From Betaproteobacteria bacterium (GTDB taxonomy: Bacteria > Pseudomonadota > Gammaproteobacteria > Burkholderiales > Burkholderiaceae_C), in assembly GCA_016704535.1 (NCBI GenBank), contig JADIZZ010000024.1, positions 3,200-67,199 on the forward strand: a stretch of DNA of 64,000 nucleotides. Reading direction: 5' to 3'. The position numbers and the translations under genes were made by a program. Under the pieces are notes generated by a model, which searched no databases, had not been told where the DNA came from, and worked only from the letters and a program-made list of their open reading frames with translations. Of the stretch, positions 1 through 7,762 are shown in pieces. Each line of letters begins with the position of its first letter. The first letter of the stretch is position 1.

Positions 1-119
1 CAGCCATGGCACAGCAGCACCAGCGGTCCCGTACCCTGCTGGGCGACCCGCATGCGGATGCCATTGACCTGGAGCGTGTCGAGCTTTGGCGCGTCTGCGG
101 GAGGCTGGCTAGCGGACAT
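1..119 (-). CDS. Alpha/beta hydrolase, N-terminal fragment (runs off the window)
   Basis: The minus strand from ATG at 119 reads 39 codons to the window edge. The product starts MSASQPPADAPKLDTLQVNG and continues to a hydrophobic strand ending LVLLCHGW. A Gly-rich stretch, a beta strand and then His-Gly-Trp is the usual N-terminus of alpha/beta hydrolases such as epoxide hydrolases and haloalkane dehalogenase relatives, where HG forms the oxyanion hole. The catalytic triad lies outside the window, so the substrate cannot be named. The start overlaps the last 11 bases of the upstream PF10118 gene, so the two are probably one transcript. Confidence 0.7.
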   Translation of the reverse strand, partial: MSASQPPADAPKLDTLQVNGIRMRVAQQGTGPLVLLCHG

Positions 120-924
120 GCTGTGCAAGCTGCGTGAAGTGCGCCGACAGGGCCTCGAGGCTCGCCGGAACCCGGTAAGCGTGCGGCGTGTACCACGGCA
201 TCATCGACCGCACCCGCATGCGCGTGGTTACGACGCGCGACAGCAGGCGGTGCTTCAGCCGGATGCGGCAGCGATCACCGTGCCGCGGAATGTCGGCCGC
301 AGACATGATCTTCTCGCAGTCGCTGAAGAATCTGAACATGTGGTGCTGCGAGAACCAGCACATGCGGACGCGATGCAGGTAGTCGCCGTAGAGATGCTGG
401 TAAACGTCGAAAGCGACGTTGCGATGCTCAACCTCTTCGAGCATATGCCACTTGAAGAGATCGCCGAACGCGGGTTGGGTGCGCTTGTGGTCGTACAGGC
501 CGCTGGCCAGCATGCTCAGGCCGAGCTGCGTGGTGTACGACTCGAATCCCTCGATGTAGCCGATGCGGAACCGGTCGCTCTGCTGAGACAGGTAGCCGTC
601 GAAGTCCTGCTTCAGCTGGTCGACTCGTTCCTGCAGGCCGGGGTAGCCATGAGCCAGCACGACCTTGTTGAAGTCGGAGTGCCGCTGGTAGTGCTGCGCC
701 TCCTGTCGACAGAAGCGGTCGGCATCTTCGCGCAGCCTCTCGTCGCGGATGCTATCGATCACCCGCCGCAGCGACTTGACGAAGAAGGGCTCCAGATGCG
801 AAACGTAAAGTCCGGTCGCGCTGTGCTGGTAGGACAACTGGGCATTTCCAGCGATGTACAGCGGATGGAAATCGTCGCTGGCCGGGACATCGAACTGCAT
901 CGTCCGTACCGGAATAGCATGCAT
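109..924 (-). CDS. PF10118-type metal-dependent hydrolase
   Basis: The 271-residue protein resembles the predicted metal-dependent hydrolase family PF10118, a mostly helical, ferritin-like-looking family without a well-established reaction. Likely metal ligands are E75 and H78 in QEAQHYQRH and the E163-E164-x-E166-H167 cluster in MLEEVEHRNVAFD; these spaced Glu/His pairs suggest a bound di-metal centre. I start it at the ATG at 924 because GGAGG lies 5 bases upstream; a longer frame reaches 984 without a better ribosome site. It overlaps the alpha/beta hydrolase downstream by 11 bases. In other Burkholderiales such pairs are often linked to lipid or xenobiotic metabolism, but nothing here fixes the substrate. 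Confidence 0.72.
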   Translation of the reverse strand: MHAIPVRTMQFDVPASDDFHPLYIAGNAQLSYQHSATGLYVSHLEPFFVKSLRRVIDSIRDERLREDADRFCRQEAQHYQRHSDFNKVVLAHGYPGLQERVDQLKQDFDGYLSQQSDRFRIGYIEGFESYTTQLGLSMLASGLYDHKRTQPAFGDLFKWHMLEEVEHRNVAFDVYQHLYGDYLHRVRMCWFSQHHMFRFFSDCEKIMSAADIPRHGDRCRIRLKHRLLSRVVTTRMRVRSMMPWYTPHAYRVPASLEALSAHFTQLAQHVR

Positions 925-1248
925 ACGCGCCTCCACTGGAATGGCACCTATCCCCGCGGCGCGAGGCCTGCAACATGCCATCAACGAATATACAGGCGCT
1001 TACAGTCGACTCGGTCAAGTGGGCGGTCAGAACACGTCGCGAATCGGATTGCATCGCTGCCGGCGACGCAGTTCCACAGCCCTTGACCCAAGGGCTGCTG
1101 ACGTCACGGTGAACGGCAGGAAAGCGGGCACTCGTGAGTGGCAGGGACTGGCCGGGACTACCAGTTGGTAGCCCGACCAGGACGCTGCCATCGGCGGCTG
1201 GATGCCTTGAACGACCGCTGCCGTAGCCGCCGGCAGACGCGGGCCGAC

Positions 1249-1265
1249 CGAGGCCGTGTGAAAAC
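1249..1265 (+). repeat. IS1182 left terminal inverted repeat
   Basis: The sequence CGAGGCCGTGTGAAAAC is the inverse of the right end with one mismatch. It lies 62 bp before the transposase start. Confidence 0.8.
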
Positions 1266-1327
1266 CCTCTCCCAGCCGCAGCGGCCGTTGCCTAGAGTGA
1301 TGAGCCATATCGAGCACGGGAGTCGGT

Positions 1328-2764
1328 ATGGCGCGCTACGTCGAAGGTCAGGATCGAACGCAAAGCGTTCTCTTCCCCGAGCGACTCGATGACTGGATCC
1401 ACGAGGACAGCACGGTTCGCGTCATCGATGTCTTCGTCGGGGAACTGGATCTGAGGAAGTTGGGCTTTGAACGCGCCGATCCGGCTGCGACGGGCCGGCC
1501 GGCATACAGCCCGGCAACCTTGCTCAAGATCTACGTCTATGGTTACCTCAACCGAGTTCAATCGAGTCGACGCCTCGAGGTAGAAGCGCAGCGCAACCTT
1601 GAGCTGATCTGGCTGACGGGGCGCTTGGCTCCGGACTTCAAGACCATTGCCGACTTCCGCCGCGACAACGGCGAAGCGATCCGCAAGGTCTGCAAGGAGT
1701 TCGTGCTGCTGTGCCGCCGAATGAAGCTGTTCACCGACGGCATCGTTGCCATCGACGGCAGCAAGTTCAAAGCGGTCAACAACCGCGACAAGAACTTCAC
1801 CGATCGCAAGCTGCAAGCCCGGATCGAGCAGCTCGAGGACAGCATCAAGCGCTACCTGGTCGAGCTCGATCGCGCCGACCGTGACGCCACTGCGGTTCTG
1901 CCGGGCCGGGTCGCGCACCTCAAGGACAAGATCGCCAAGGTCAAGCAGCAGATGCAGGCACTGGAAGCGATTGGTGAGCAGATGAAGGCGTCCGAGGACG
2001 GGCAGATCTCGCTGACGGATCCCGATGCGCGCTCGATGGCCACCAGCGGCCGTGGCACCGGCGTGGTTGGCTACAACGTCCAGACGGTCGTGGATGCCAA
2101 GCACCACATGATCGTGGCCCACGAGGTCACCAACGTAGGTCACGACCGGGATCAACTGGCGCACATGGCCAAGCTGGCCAAGGCCGCCACCGGCGAAGGC
2201 GAGCTGATTGCGCTGGCGGATCGTGGCTACTACGAAGGCTACGAGATCCTCGAGTGCGAACGCTCAGGTGTGGCCGCGGTCGTTCCCAAGCCGATGACAT
2301 CAAACAACCTGGCAGACGGCCTGTTCGACAAGCGCGACTTCATCTACGACGCCAAGACTGACGAGTACCGATGCCCGGCAGGGAAGATCGCCATCTACAG
2401 GTTCACCGCAGAGGAAGCGGGCAAGACCCAGCACAAGTACTGGTCCTCGGACTGCCCACGGTGTTCGATGAAGCCGCAGTGCACCAAGGGAACGAACCGG
2501 CGCATCGCCCGCTGGGAGCACGAGGACATACTGGATGTCGTTCAAGAACGGCTGGAAGGCGCGCCGGAGGCCATGAGGCTACGCAGACAGACCGTCGAAC
2601 ATGTGTTCGGAACGCTCAAGGCCTGGATGGGATCGAGTCACTTCCTGACCAGAACGCTGCCTCGCGTACGAACCGAGATGAGCTTGCAGGTTCTGGCCTA
2701 CAACCTGAAACGGGCGATCAAGATCCTCGGCGCAGGGCCGCTGATGGCGGCGATGAGGGCGTAG
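1328..2764 (+). CDS. IS1182-family transposase
   Basis: This 478-aa DDE transposase moves the insertion sequence. The N-terminal part (about 15-125) holds the DUF772-like region typical of IS1182/IS5-group enzymes. The catalytic triad can be read as D143 (AIDGSKFKA), D298 (ALADRGYYEG) and E424 (QTVEHVFGTLKAW). A charged helical stretch at about 160-220 is probably coiled coil, and C349, C376, C379 and C385 look like a small zinc ribbon. The frame is full length for the family and uninterrupted. The ATG at 1328 is preceded by a GGGAG-like ribosome site. Its only partners are the flanking inverted repeats. Confidence 0.93.
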   Translation: MARYVEGQDRTQSVLFPERLDDWIHEDSTVRVIDVFVGELDLRKLGFERADPAATGRPAYSPATLLKIYVYGYLNRVQSSRRLEVEAQRNLELIWLTGRLAPDFKTIADFRRDNGEAIRKVCKEFVLLCRRMKLFTDGIVAIDGSKFKAVNNRDKNFTDRKLQARIEQLEDSIKRYLVELDRADRDATAVLPGRVAHLKDKIAKVKQQMQALEAIGEQMKASEDGQISLTDPDARSMATSGRGTGVVGYNVQTVVDAKHHMIVAHEVTNVGHDRDQLAHMAKLAKAATGEGELIALADRGYYEGYEILECERSGVAAVVPKPMTSNNLADGLFDKRDFIYDAKTDEYRCPAGKIAIYRFTAEEAGKTQHKYWSSDCPRCSMKPQCTKGTNRRIARWEHEDILDVVQERLEGAPEAMRLRRQTVEHVFGTLKAWMGSSHFLTRTLPRVRTEMSLQVLAYNLKRAIKILGAGPLMAAMRA

Positions 2765-2849
2765 GGCGCTGGCCCTTGACTCCGAACTCACCACGCTCTG
2801 CGAGCGCGGCACTCGCTGTCATGGTCGCTACTCATACTTGGCTCAACGC

Positions 2850-2866
2850 GTTTCCACACGGCCTCG
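2850..2866 (-). repeat. IS1182 right terminal inverted repeat
   Basis: The sequence GTTTCCACACGGCCTCG is the inverse of the left end with one mismatch. It lies 85 bp after the transposase stop. Confidence 0.8.
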
Positions 2867-2933
2867 ACCCTAAGCGGACCGCGTCAAAGCGAATCAGCCC
2901 ATCACAAAGCTGACATTTGATGGAGCGCCAGGC

Positions 2934-3611
2934 CTATGCCCACAACCTGAGTGCCGTCGCCACTTGCGCTTTCGATTCGACCTCTAGGACGGCGTTGTGA
3001 GCCATCACCACCCGCACAAATGGCCACCGCTGTAGGCGCGCCGCGCTGGATCGAACTGCTTCCCGATCTCGCGCCAGGGCACGCACAGTGCGCGGTACGG
3101 CAAGTCCGCTCCGGACGCCGGTCAGAGTGGCGTACAAGCGTGCTGTCCAAGGCAGATCGCCTTGCCACCATTGGAAGAAATCGGTGACTATCAGAGTGGC
3201 TGAAGGCACATGAAACCAGACGGTCTCATTGCCGAATGGGATGCCCTCGACGACTATGTGTTGAAGCGCGGGTGCCCAGGGAGCAACCTCATCGGCCGGA
3301 AGCTCCCGCATGCTGACCAAATCTGGACGCTTGGCCCGAAGCCCCGGCGCGCCGTACAAGTTCGCCTTCGGAAACGCTGCCAGAGAAGAGGGTAGAAAGA
3401 GATGGTGTGTCTTGCTTGGCGCAACGATGTGAGCGACGGTGCCTATTGCGTCAATCTCCTTACGCAATGCGTCGCTGATGGGGATTGGCGAGTGCAGCCA
3501 CAGTTTGTTGTCTGGCAGGCGAACCACCGTCATTCGGCTTGTCAGCGAAATGCCACCTGCTTTGAATCCATGTGTAATGTGCCAGAGATCGTCGGCGAGG
3601 CGATGGAGCAT
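2934..3611 (-). CDS. DUF4336 domain-containing protein
   Basis: The 225-aa protein matches the pattern of DUF4336 proteins, a family related to the metallo-beta-lactamase fold with no settled function. Its N-terminus reads like such folds (a strand carrying SRMTVVRLPDNKLWLHSP), followed by APSKTHHLFLPS with a His pair at about H69-H70 and, near the end, VMAHNAVLE. The canonical HxHxDH metal motif is not present, so hydrolase activity should not be assumed. No signal peptide or membrane segment is visible. It is transcribed away from the AraC-type regulator at 3720; the 108-bp gap probably holds both promoters. Its end lies 67 bp from the insertion sequence. Confidence 0.7.
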   Translation of the reverse strand: MLHRLADDLWHITHGFKAGGISLTSRMTVVRLPDNKLWLHSPIPISDALRKEIDAIGTVAHIVAPSKTHHLFLPSSLAAFPKANLYGAPGLRAKRPDLVSMRELPADEVAPWAPALQHIVVEGIPFGNETVWFHVPSATLIVTDFFQWWQGDLPWTARLYATLTGVRSGLAVPRTVRALARDREAVRSSAARLQRWPFVRVVMAHNAVLEVESKAQVATALRLWA

Positions 3612-3719
3612 GTGAGGATGTCAAGTTAGTCCAGGGCCGCATGGTGACGCCATCATTACCAGACGTCTTGAACTTTTTCGACATCGCTCGCCCTGTCGCC
3701 GGTGGCCTAGACTGGCACC

Positions 3720-4598
3720 ATGAAGTCCGTTCCGCCGCTGTCCCGCGCCATAGCCCGCCTGTGGCTGCCTCGACTGTCACTCGCGAGTTGCGTCCGAGGG
3801 GTGATGCTGCGCGATACGCGCGGGGTCAGCCTTCAACCGGAACATCGGTTCAATTACTACCCTGCCACACCGCTGTGCAGCATCAGTTGGTGGTTCAGCG
3901 GCAGGACCGAGATGCTGGTGCCCGGTCATCCGGTCACCCTCGATTGCCCGCGACAGCCGGAATTGCCGCAGGTTGCCTTCGCCGGCCCGCAAACGCGCCC
4001 AACCGTTTCTTGGAGTGCAGGTCCGGCGCACGGCATGATGCTGTTGTTGCTTCCGGATGCGCTGCACTTGCTGACGGGAATCGAGCCGCGCGATTGGCTC
4101 AATCGAATGGTTGACATCTCAGCAGTGTTGCCCGAGCCCTGGCTGACCATGTGTTCGGCCGTCAGTTCGGACACCTCTGACGAAGCGCGCTTGAGCCGCA
4201 TCGAGTCATTTCTGGATCCACTCTGGAGCGCTGCGCGACCGAACCTTCCCTTCAGTATGCACAGATACGGCGATTGGGCGCAGGGACTGGCTCTGCGCGC
4301 CGCGACAAGCCGCTCTGGAAGAAGCTTGCGACAGATCGAGCGCCGCATTCGCCAGTGGACCGGGCAACCTTTGAGGGAATTGCGCGGCTTCGGTCGTGCC
4401 GAGCGTGCCTTTTTCGAGGCCATGGCGATTGAGGCCGGGAATCGACCTGCTTGGCCCGAGATTGCCGCCGGCGAGGGGTATTCGGACCAATCGCATCTTT
4501 GCCGGGATTCTCGCCGCATCACTGGCTTCTCACCGGGACAATTGCGGCAGCGGATTGCCAGCGATGAGGGCTTTTGGGCTTATCGCATCTGGCAATGA
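3720..4598 (+). CDS. AraC-family transcriptional regulator
   Basis: This 292-aa DNA-binding regulator has an N-terminal sensing region (about 1-185) that I cannot match to a ligand. The C-terminal AraC/XylS double helix-turn-helix spans about 190-280. The second helix-turn-helix shows the family signature: EIAAGEGYSDQSHLCRDSRR followed by ITGFSPGQLR. The closing F-x-P-x-x-x-R pattern is characteristic of AraC proteins. It is divergent from the DUF4336 gene, which makes that gene the most likely target. The start has no strong Shine-Dalgarno sequence. GC content is close to the host rather than to the recombinase operon. Confidence 0.82.
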   Translation: MKSVPPLSRAIARLWLPRLSLASCVRGVMLRDTRGVSLQPEHRFNYYPATPLCSISWWFSGRTEMLVPGHPVTLDCPRQPELPQVAFAGPQTRPTVSWSAGPAHGMMLLLLPDALHLLTGIEPRDWLNRMVDISAVLPEPWLTMCSAVSSDTSDEARLSRIESFLDPLWSAARPNLPFSMHRYGDWAQGLALRAATSRSGRSLRQIERRIRQWTGQPLRELRGFGRAERAFFEAMAIEAGNRPAWPEIAAGEGYSDQSHLCRDSRRITGFSPGQLRQRIASDEGFWAYRIWQ

Positions 4599-4980
4599 TC
4601 TGCTCCGGGTCATTCAGATAGTTCCGGTGACCGACGCGACAAGCGAACCAGCCTGAAGCCAACGCTGGCGGAACTCCGCCGCTGGCCGGGCTGCTTGTTC
4701 GAGGAAATTCGCGACAGCGGCCGTTCAGTCCGGTCGCCTTGCGCGCCGACAGCACATTCGGCGTTTGCCTCAGCGTTGAATTTCAGCAGATCGGCCGGTC
4801 ACCACCGACCGTTTTTGGCCGGCTGCGTGAGACCGGCCCGCGGACAAGCGGACTTTGCCCGGCGCCGATAGGTTCAGGGACTTTGAGCGCACCACACTAG
4901 CGGACTGGGATGTCCCTACGGTAGCTGGGTAAGCGCAATGCAGTTGGAGGGGTTCGAGCGCGCCCCAGACTACTTGAAAA
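4599..4980. other. Non-coding gap with hairpin-rich GGCCGG repeat remnants
   Basis: This 382-bp stretch lies between two convergent genes and holds no credible gene. It has short GC-rich palindromes, for example CGGTC paired with GACCG around 4796-4811, followed by several GGCC blocks to about 4865. Such degenerate intergenic repeats occur in many Burkholderiales, but I cannot assign a named family. No poly-T terminator follows the helicase stop at 4981. Confidence 0.4.
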
Positions 4981-7212
4981 CTATGGTTCATCGGTCGCCT
5001 GTCGATCGAGCAATGCAGGGAGATTGACGTGACGACGCGCAGCCTTGGCAGGTGCCTTGATAGCTGCGATGGTTGCGTCAAGGTCGCCGACGAGAACCAC
5101 CTGATCCACGCTACGCGTGATCGCGGTGTAGATGAGAGATTGATCCAGCAGCCTTGATTCCCTGACGGGAATGATTACCCGATTAAACTGACTTCCCTGG
5201 CTCTTGTGAATCGTGATCGCGTAGGAATGCTTCAGATCGTCCAGATGACGGGCTTTCAGCCTTACCTCAGTTCCTTCGAAATCGCATAGACACACATGGG
5301 AGTCCGCGTCGACTACAGGAAGTGCCTCGACAACCTTCCCAAGCGATCCGTTCCTAAGCTGAAGGTCGTCGTCGGATCTCCCGAACATCACCAAGTCTCC
5401 AACCTTGATTGGCAGCTTTTCGGGCGTGGTTGCCCCCACGACGCCGAACTGAGGATGGAAGTACTGGACTTGAACCGCATCGCTTCGGAACTTCGAATGC
5501 AGCGCTTGGTTTAGGGCATTGGCACTCCCCAAGTTGTTCACCGTGATGGCGAGCACCTGCACAGTGAAGTCTGCACCCTGCCCTCCAAGCTCTTCGTAGA
5601 TGCGAACCACGGCACTCTCAAGCTGAGACGCGGCACACCTAACGAAACTGACGCCCGAACCCTTTCCGGCGTACTCGGCGAAATCGGGCACTCGGTGCAG
5701 TCGAACAGCTTCCGCGACCTTCGGAATGCCGCTTGAGCTGCTTTGGCGCCTCACTTGGCTGAGCGCAACCTGCGGGACGCTCTTCTGGCCGGCAAGTGCA
5801 TGGAGAACAAGTCCGGGGCCGATCGGAGCCAATTGAGCCGGATCGCCAACAAAGACAACTTTCACACCGCTCGGGAGGTGGCTCAAAAGACGATAGGCCA
5901 ATATCACGTCGACCATACTCATCTCGTCAACGACGACGACGGTATCACCCGACAATTCATCGACCTGCACACGTGCGAGAAATGCCGCGATCGTCATGCT
6001 CGGTCGACCGGTGGCTTCTGTCATACGCTGAGCGGCCCTACCAGCGAGTGCCATCTGATAGATGACTACGCCGTCTCTGGTAGCCTCCATCACATCGTAG
6101 AGGCACCTTAGGACGGTCGTCTTGCCCGTGCCAGCACCGCCCAAGATCAGACTCAAGTTGGAGTTGATGCTTATATGGACAGCGCGGCGCTGTTCCTCTC
6201 CCAGCGGCCAGGAGAGTACATGCTCGAAGTCGGCAATCGCTGCGTCAATGGCTCTGGCCTCGACAACACCGTTAGTCCAAAGGGAATGCTGACCTTCGTC
6301 TATCTCACCGGCGACTATCTGTCGTATGCGACAAGCCAGGAAACTCTCGATGACGGCGGCACCCTCAGCTTGGTAGCTTCCGCCTTCCAGAACACGAACG
6401 GATTCGCTGCGCACCTCATCCAAAGCTCGATTCGCAAGCTGACGAGTCCCGAGCATGTTGGCCAAGCGCTCATAGGCAGCCCGACGAGGCAAGCAGGTAT
6501 GACCGTCCTTGTAGGCATCGTACAGAATATGCTCGACTGCAGCGGAGAGGCGCCTCTCGTCGTCGTGGGGAACGCCGAAACTGGTCGTAGCCAAGCGGTC
6601 GACCTGGTCCCAACTCGCCGAAAAGGAAATCAGCACATACGGATTCGCTTCAACGCGAGCTTGTGCGGTTTCTCCAAAGTAGTCCAGAAGTTTCCTGCCC
6701 ATCCGCCTCGGGATACCCGCTTGATCGAGCCACAACAAGGTATGCGTCACACGGTGCTTCTCGAACGCGGCGCACAAAGACTCGGCTTCGCCATCTGACA
6801 AGCACTGCTGAAGTTCCGCGACGTTCCGCCGCTCTATGTGGACGACCAGAGCCTCCCCGAAGCGCTTGAAGAGCCTGGCCGCCTTGACCGGCCCGATGCC
6901 AACACACTCGTCAGAATTTGCAATCCAGTCAACAAGATTGGCGCCAGACGGCGCCAGCAGTTCAACAGCTTTTGCAACGACTTGCTGCTCTGTCTTCCTG
7001 TAGCCATTGATCTGATAAGAATGGCTCTGACTTGTGCCTTCGATGCGCCACGTCTGCCCCTTCCCTAGAACGGTGGAGTCTGGAATGAGCGCGTAGTCGC
7101 AGACCACCACGTACGGAACATCGTCGTCGGTTACACCGGAAAAGATCGCTCCGCCACGGTGTCCGCGACTTCGAATTGAAGTAACCCGCAGGTTGATTGC
7201 CACATCACTCAT
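4981..7212 (-). CDS. RecD-like superfamily 1 DNA helicase
   Basis: The 743-aa ATP-dependent helicase resembles RecD2/TraA-type enzymes. A helix-hairpin-helix at about 104-119 (VGIGPVKAARLFKRFG) is typical of the RecD2 N-terminus. The motor shows Walker A GGAGTGKT at 358-365, Walker B VVVVDEMSM at 425-433, GDPAQLAPIGPG at 456-467, and late motifs AITIHKSQGSQF and YTAITRS at about 662-700. No nuclease or relaxase domain is visible. I choose the ATG at 7212 (MSDVAINLR) because ATGAGTGA overlaps the preceding stop by 8 bases, implying translational coupling; an in-frame ATG exists at 7248. It is the last gene of the recombinase operon. A role in processing recombination intermediates or a DNA-entry structure is inference. 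Confidence 0.85.
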   Translation of the reverse strand: MSDVAINLRVTSIRSRGHRGGAIFSGVTDDDVPYVVVCDYALIPDSTVLGKGQTWRIEGTSQSHSYQINGYRKTEQQVVAKAVELLAPSGANLVDWIANSDECVGIGPVKAARLFKRFGEALVVHIERRNVAELQQCLSDGEAESLCAAFEKHRVTHTLLWLDQAGIPRRMGRKLLDYFGETAQARVEANPYVLISFSASWDQVDRLATTSFGVPHDDERRLSAAVEHILYDAYKDGHTCLPRRAAYERLANMLGTRQLANRALDEVRSESVRVLEGGSYQAEGAAVIESFLACRIRQIVAGEIDEGQHSLWTNGVVEARAIDAAIADFEHVLSWPLGEEQRRAVHISINSNLSLILGGAGTGKTTVLRCLYDVMEATRDGVVIYQMALAGRAAQRMTEATGRPSMTIAAFLARVQVDELSGDTVVVVDEMSMVDVILAYRLLSHLPSGVKVVFVGDPAQLAPIGPGLVLHALAGQKSVPQVALSQVRRQSSSSGIPKVAEAVRLHRVPDFAEYAGKGSGVSFVRCAASQLESAVVRIYEELGGQGADFTVQVLAITVNNLGSANALNQALHSKFRSDAVQVQYFHPQFGVVGATTPEKLPIKVGDLVMFGRSDDDLQLRNGSLGKVVEALPVVDADSHVCLCDFEGTEVRLKARHLDDLKHSYAITIHKSQGSQFNRVIIPVRESRLLDQSLIYTAITRSVDQVVLVGDLDATIAAIKAPAKAARRHVNLPALLDRQATDEP

Positions 7213-7699
7213 GAGGCAATAGTCTCCCTGTCTCACCAAGATGGGCATCCAGCAGCGAGTATTTCTTCAGCTTCCTCTGCAACTCCTGTATCTCTGCAAG
7301 TAGTGACGCGTTCTTCTCCTCCAAAGCCTTCACCCTCTTCTCGGCGCTTGCCGCAACCAACGCCGAACGGGCATCAGCTGCCATAGAAGACGCCACCTCG
7401 ACGAGGGAGCTGCCGATCCGCTCGTCGGCATCTACGCCAGGGGTGCCATCCAACCCATCAGGCAGGATGCCTTCTTCGCGCAACTCGACTTCCAATTTTG
7501 CGAGTGCATCTCTTACCGCAGGGTTCTGACGTAGGACCGAGACTGCGAAGTCGCACTCGGCGGCCATGTCCTTTCGACTGAGCTTTCCCGAATGGACGTA
7601 GTCGCGCCAGTCGCCACTACTGCGCCGCTCCGCGATCCATGCTTCGAAGCGCACCAAGTTGATCGCACCGCTTTGCTTGCCACTCAAACCGTCAGTCAT
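7205..7699 (-). CDS. Small helix-turn-helix/coiled-coil protein (VPA1267-like)
   Basis: The 164-aa soluble protein looks like the small partner proteins encoded beside multi-recombinase islands. The pattern FEAWIAERR, GKLSRKDMAAECDF, LRQNPAVRDALAKLE and LREEGILP (residues 18-80) recalls the VPA1267 family of Gamma-Mobile-Trio islands; I make that match from memory. Residues 117-147 form a probable coiled coil. The ATG at 7699 has GGGAG 5 bases upstream; a GTG at 7711 is less likely. It overlaps the helicase start by 8 bases and follows the 425-aa recombinase after 63 bp. Its helix-turn-helix-like core resembles two other proteins of the operon, so it probably binds DNA or a recombinase. Confidence 0.6.
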   Translation of the reverse strand: MTDGLSGKQSGAINLVRFEAWIAERRSSGDWRDYVHSGKLSRKDMAAECDFAVSVLRQNPAVRDALAKLEVELREEGILPDGLDGTPGVDADERIGSSLVEVASSMAADARSALVAASAEKRVKALEEKNASLLAEIQELQRKLKKYSLLDAHLGETGRLLPHE

Positions 7700-7762
7700 T
7701 GGGACTCCCACACTGGCAACTGGCCCCCACCAAATTCGAAGTACTCCAGCACTTGGATCTAC

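Larger units (their letters stand above)
1249..2866 (+). mobile_element. IS1182-family insertion sequence, complete
   Basis: The element is about 1.62 kb, with one transposase gene between terminal inverted repeats. The left end (1249-1265) and right end (2850-2866) match at 16 of 17 bases as inverted copies. The size, the single 478-aa DDE transposase and the terminal repeats fit IS1182. No convincing target duplication is visible: only the dinucleotide AC follows a compatible pattern at both outer edges, which could be chance. The 1266-1327 leader and the 2765-2849 tail contain no other gene. Both ends and the frame are intact, so the copy looks recently mobile. Confidence 0.85.

Noticed and set aside
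52..1086. 344-codon plus-strand frame
   Set aside because: Antisense to the PF10118 hydrolase, which has the better start and motifs.
1239..2876. Target-site duplication of the insertion sequence
   Set aside because: Only the dinucleotide AC fits at both edges; too short to claim.
4599..4980. Missing 3' half of the radical SAM gene at the left end of the operon
   Set aside because: Neither strand here encodes the expected Cys-x-x-Cys region or downstream motifs, so the operon's left end is not the island's left end.
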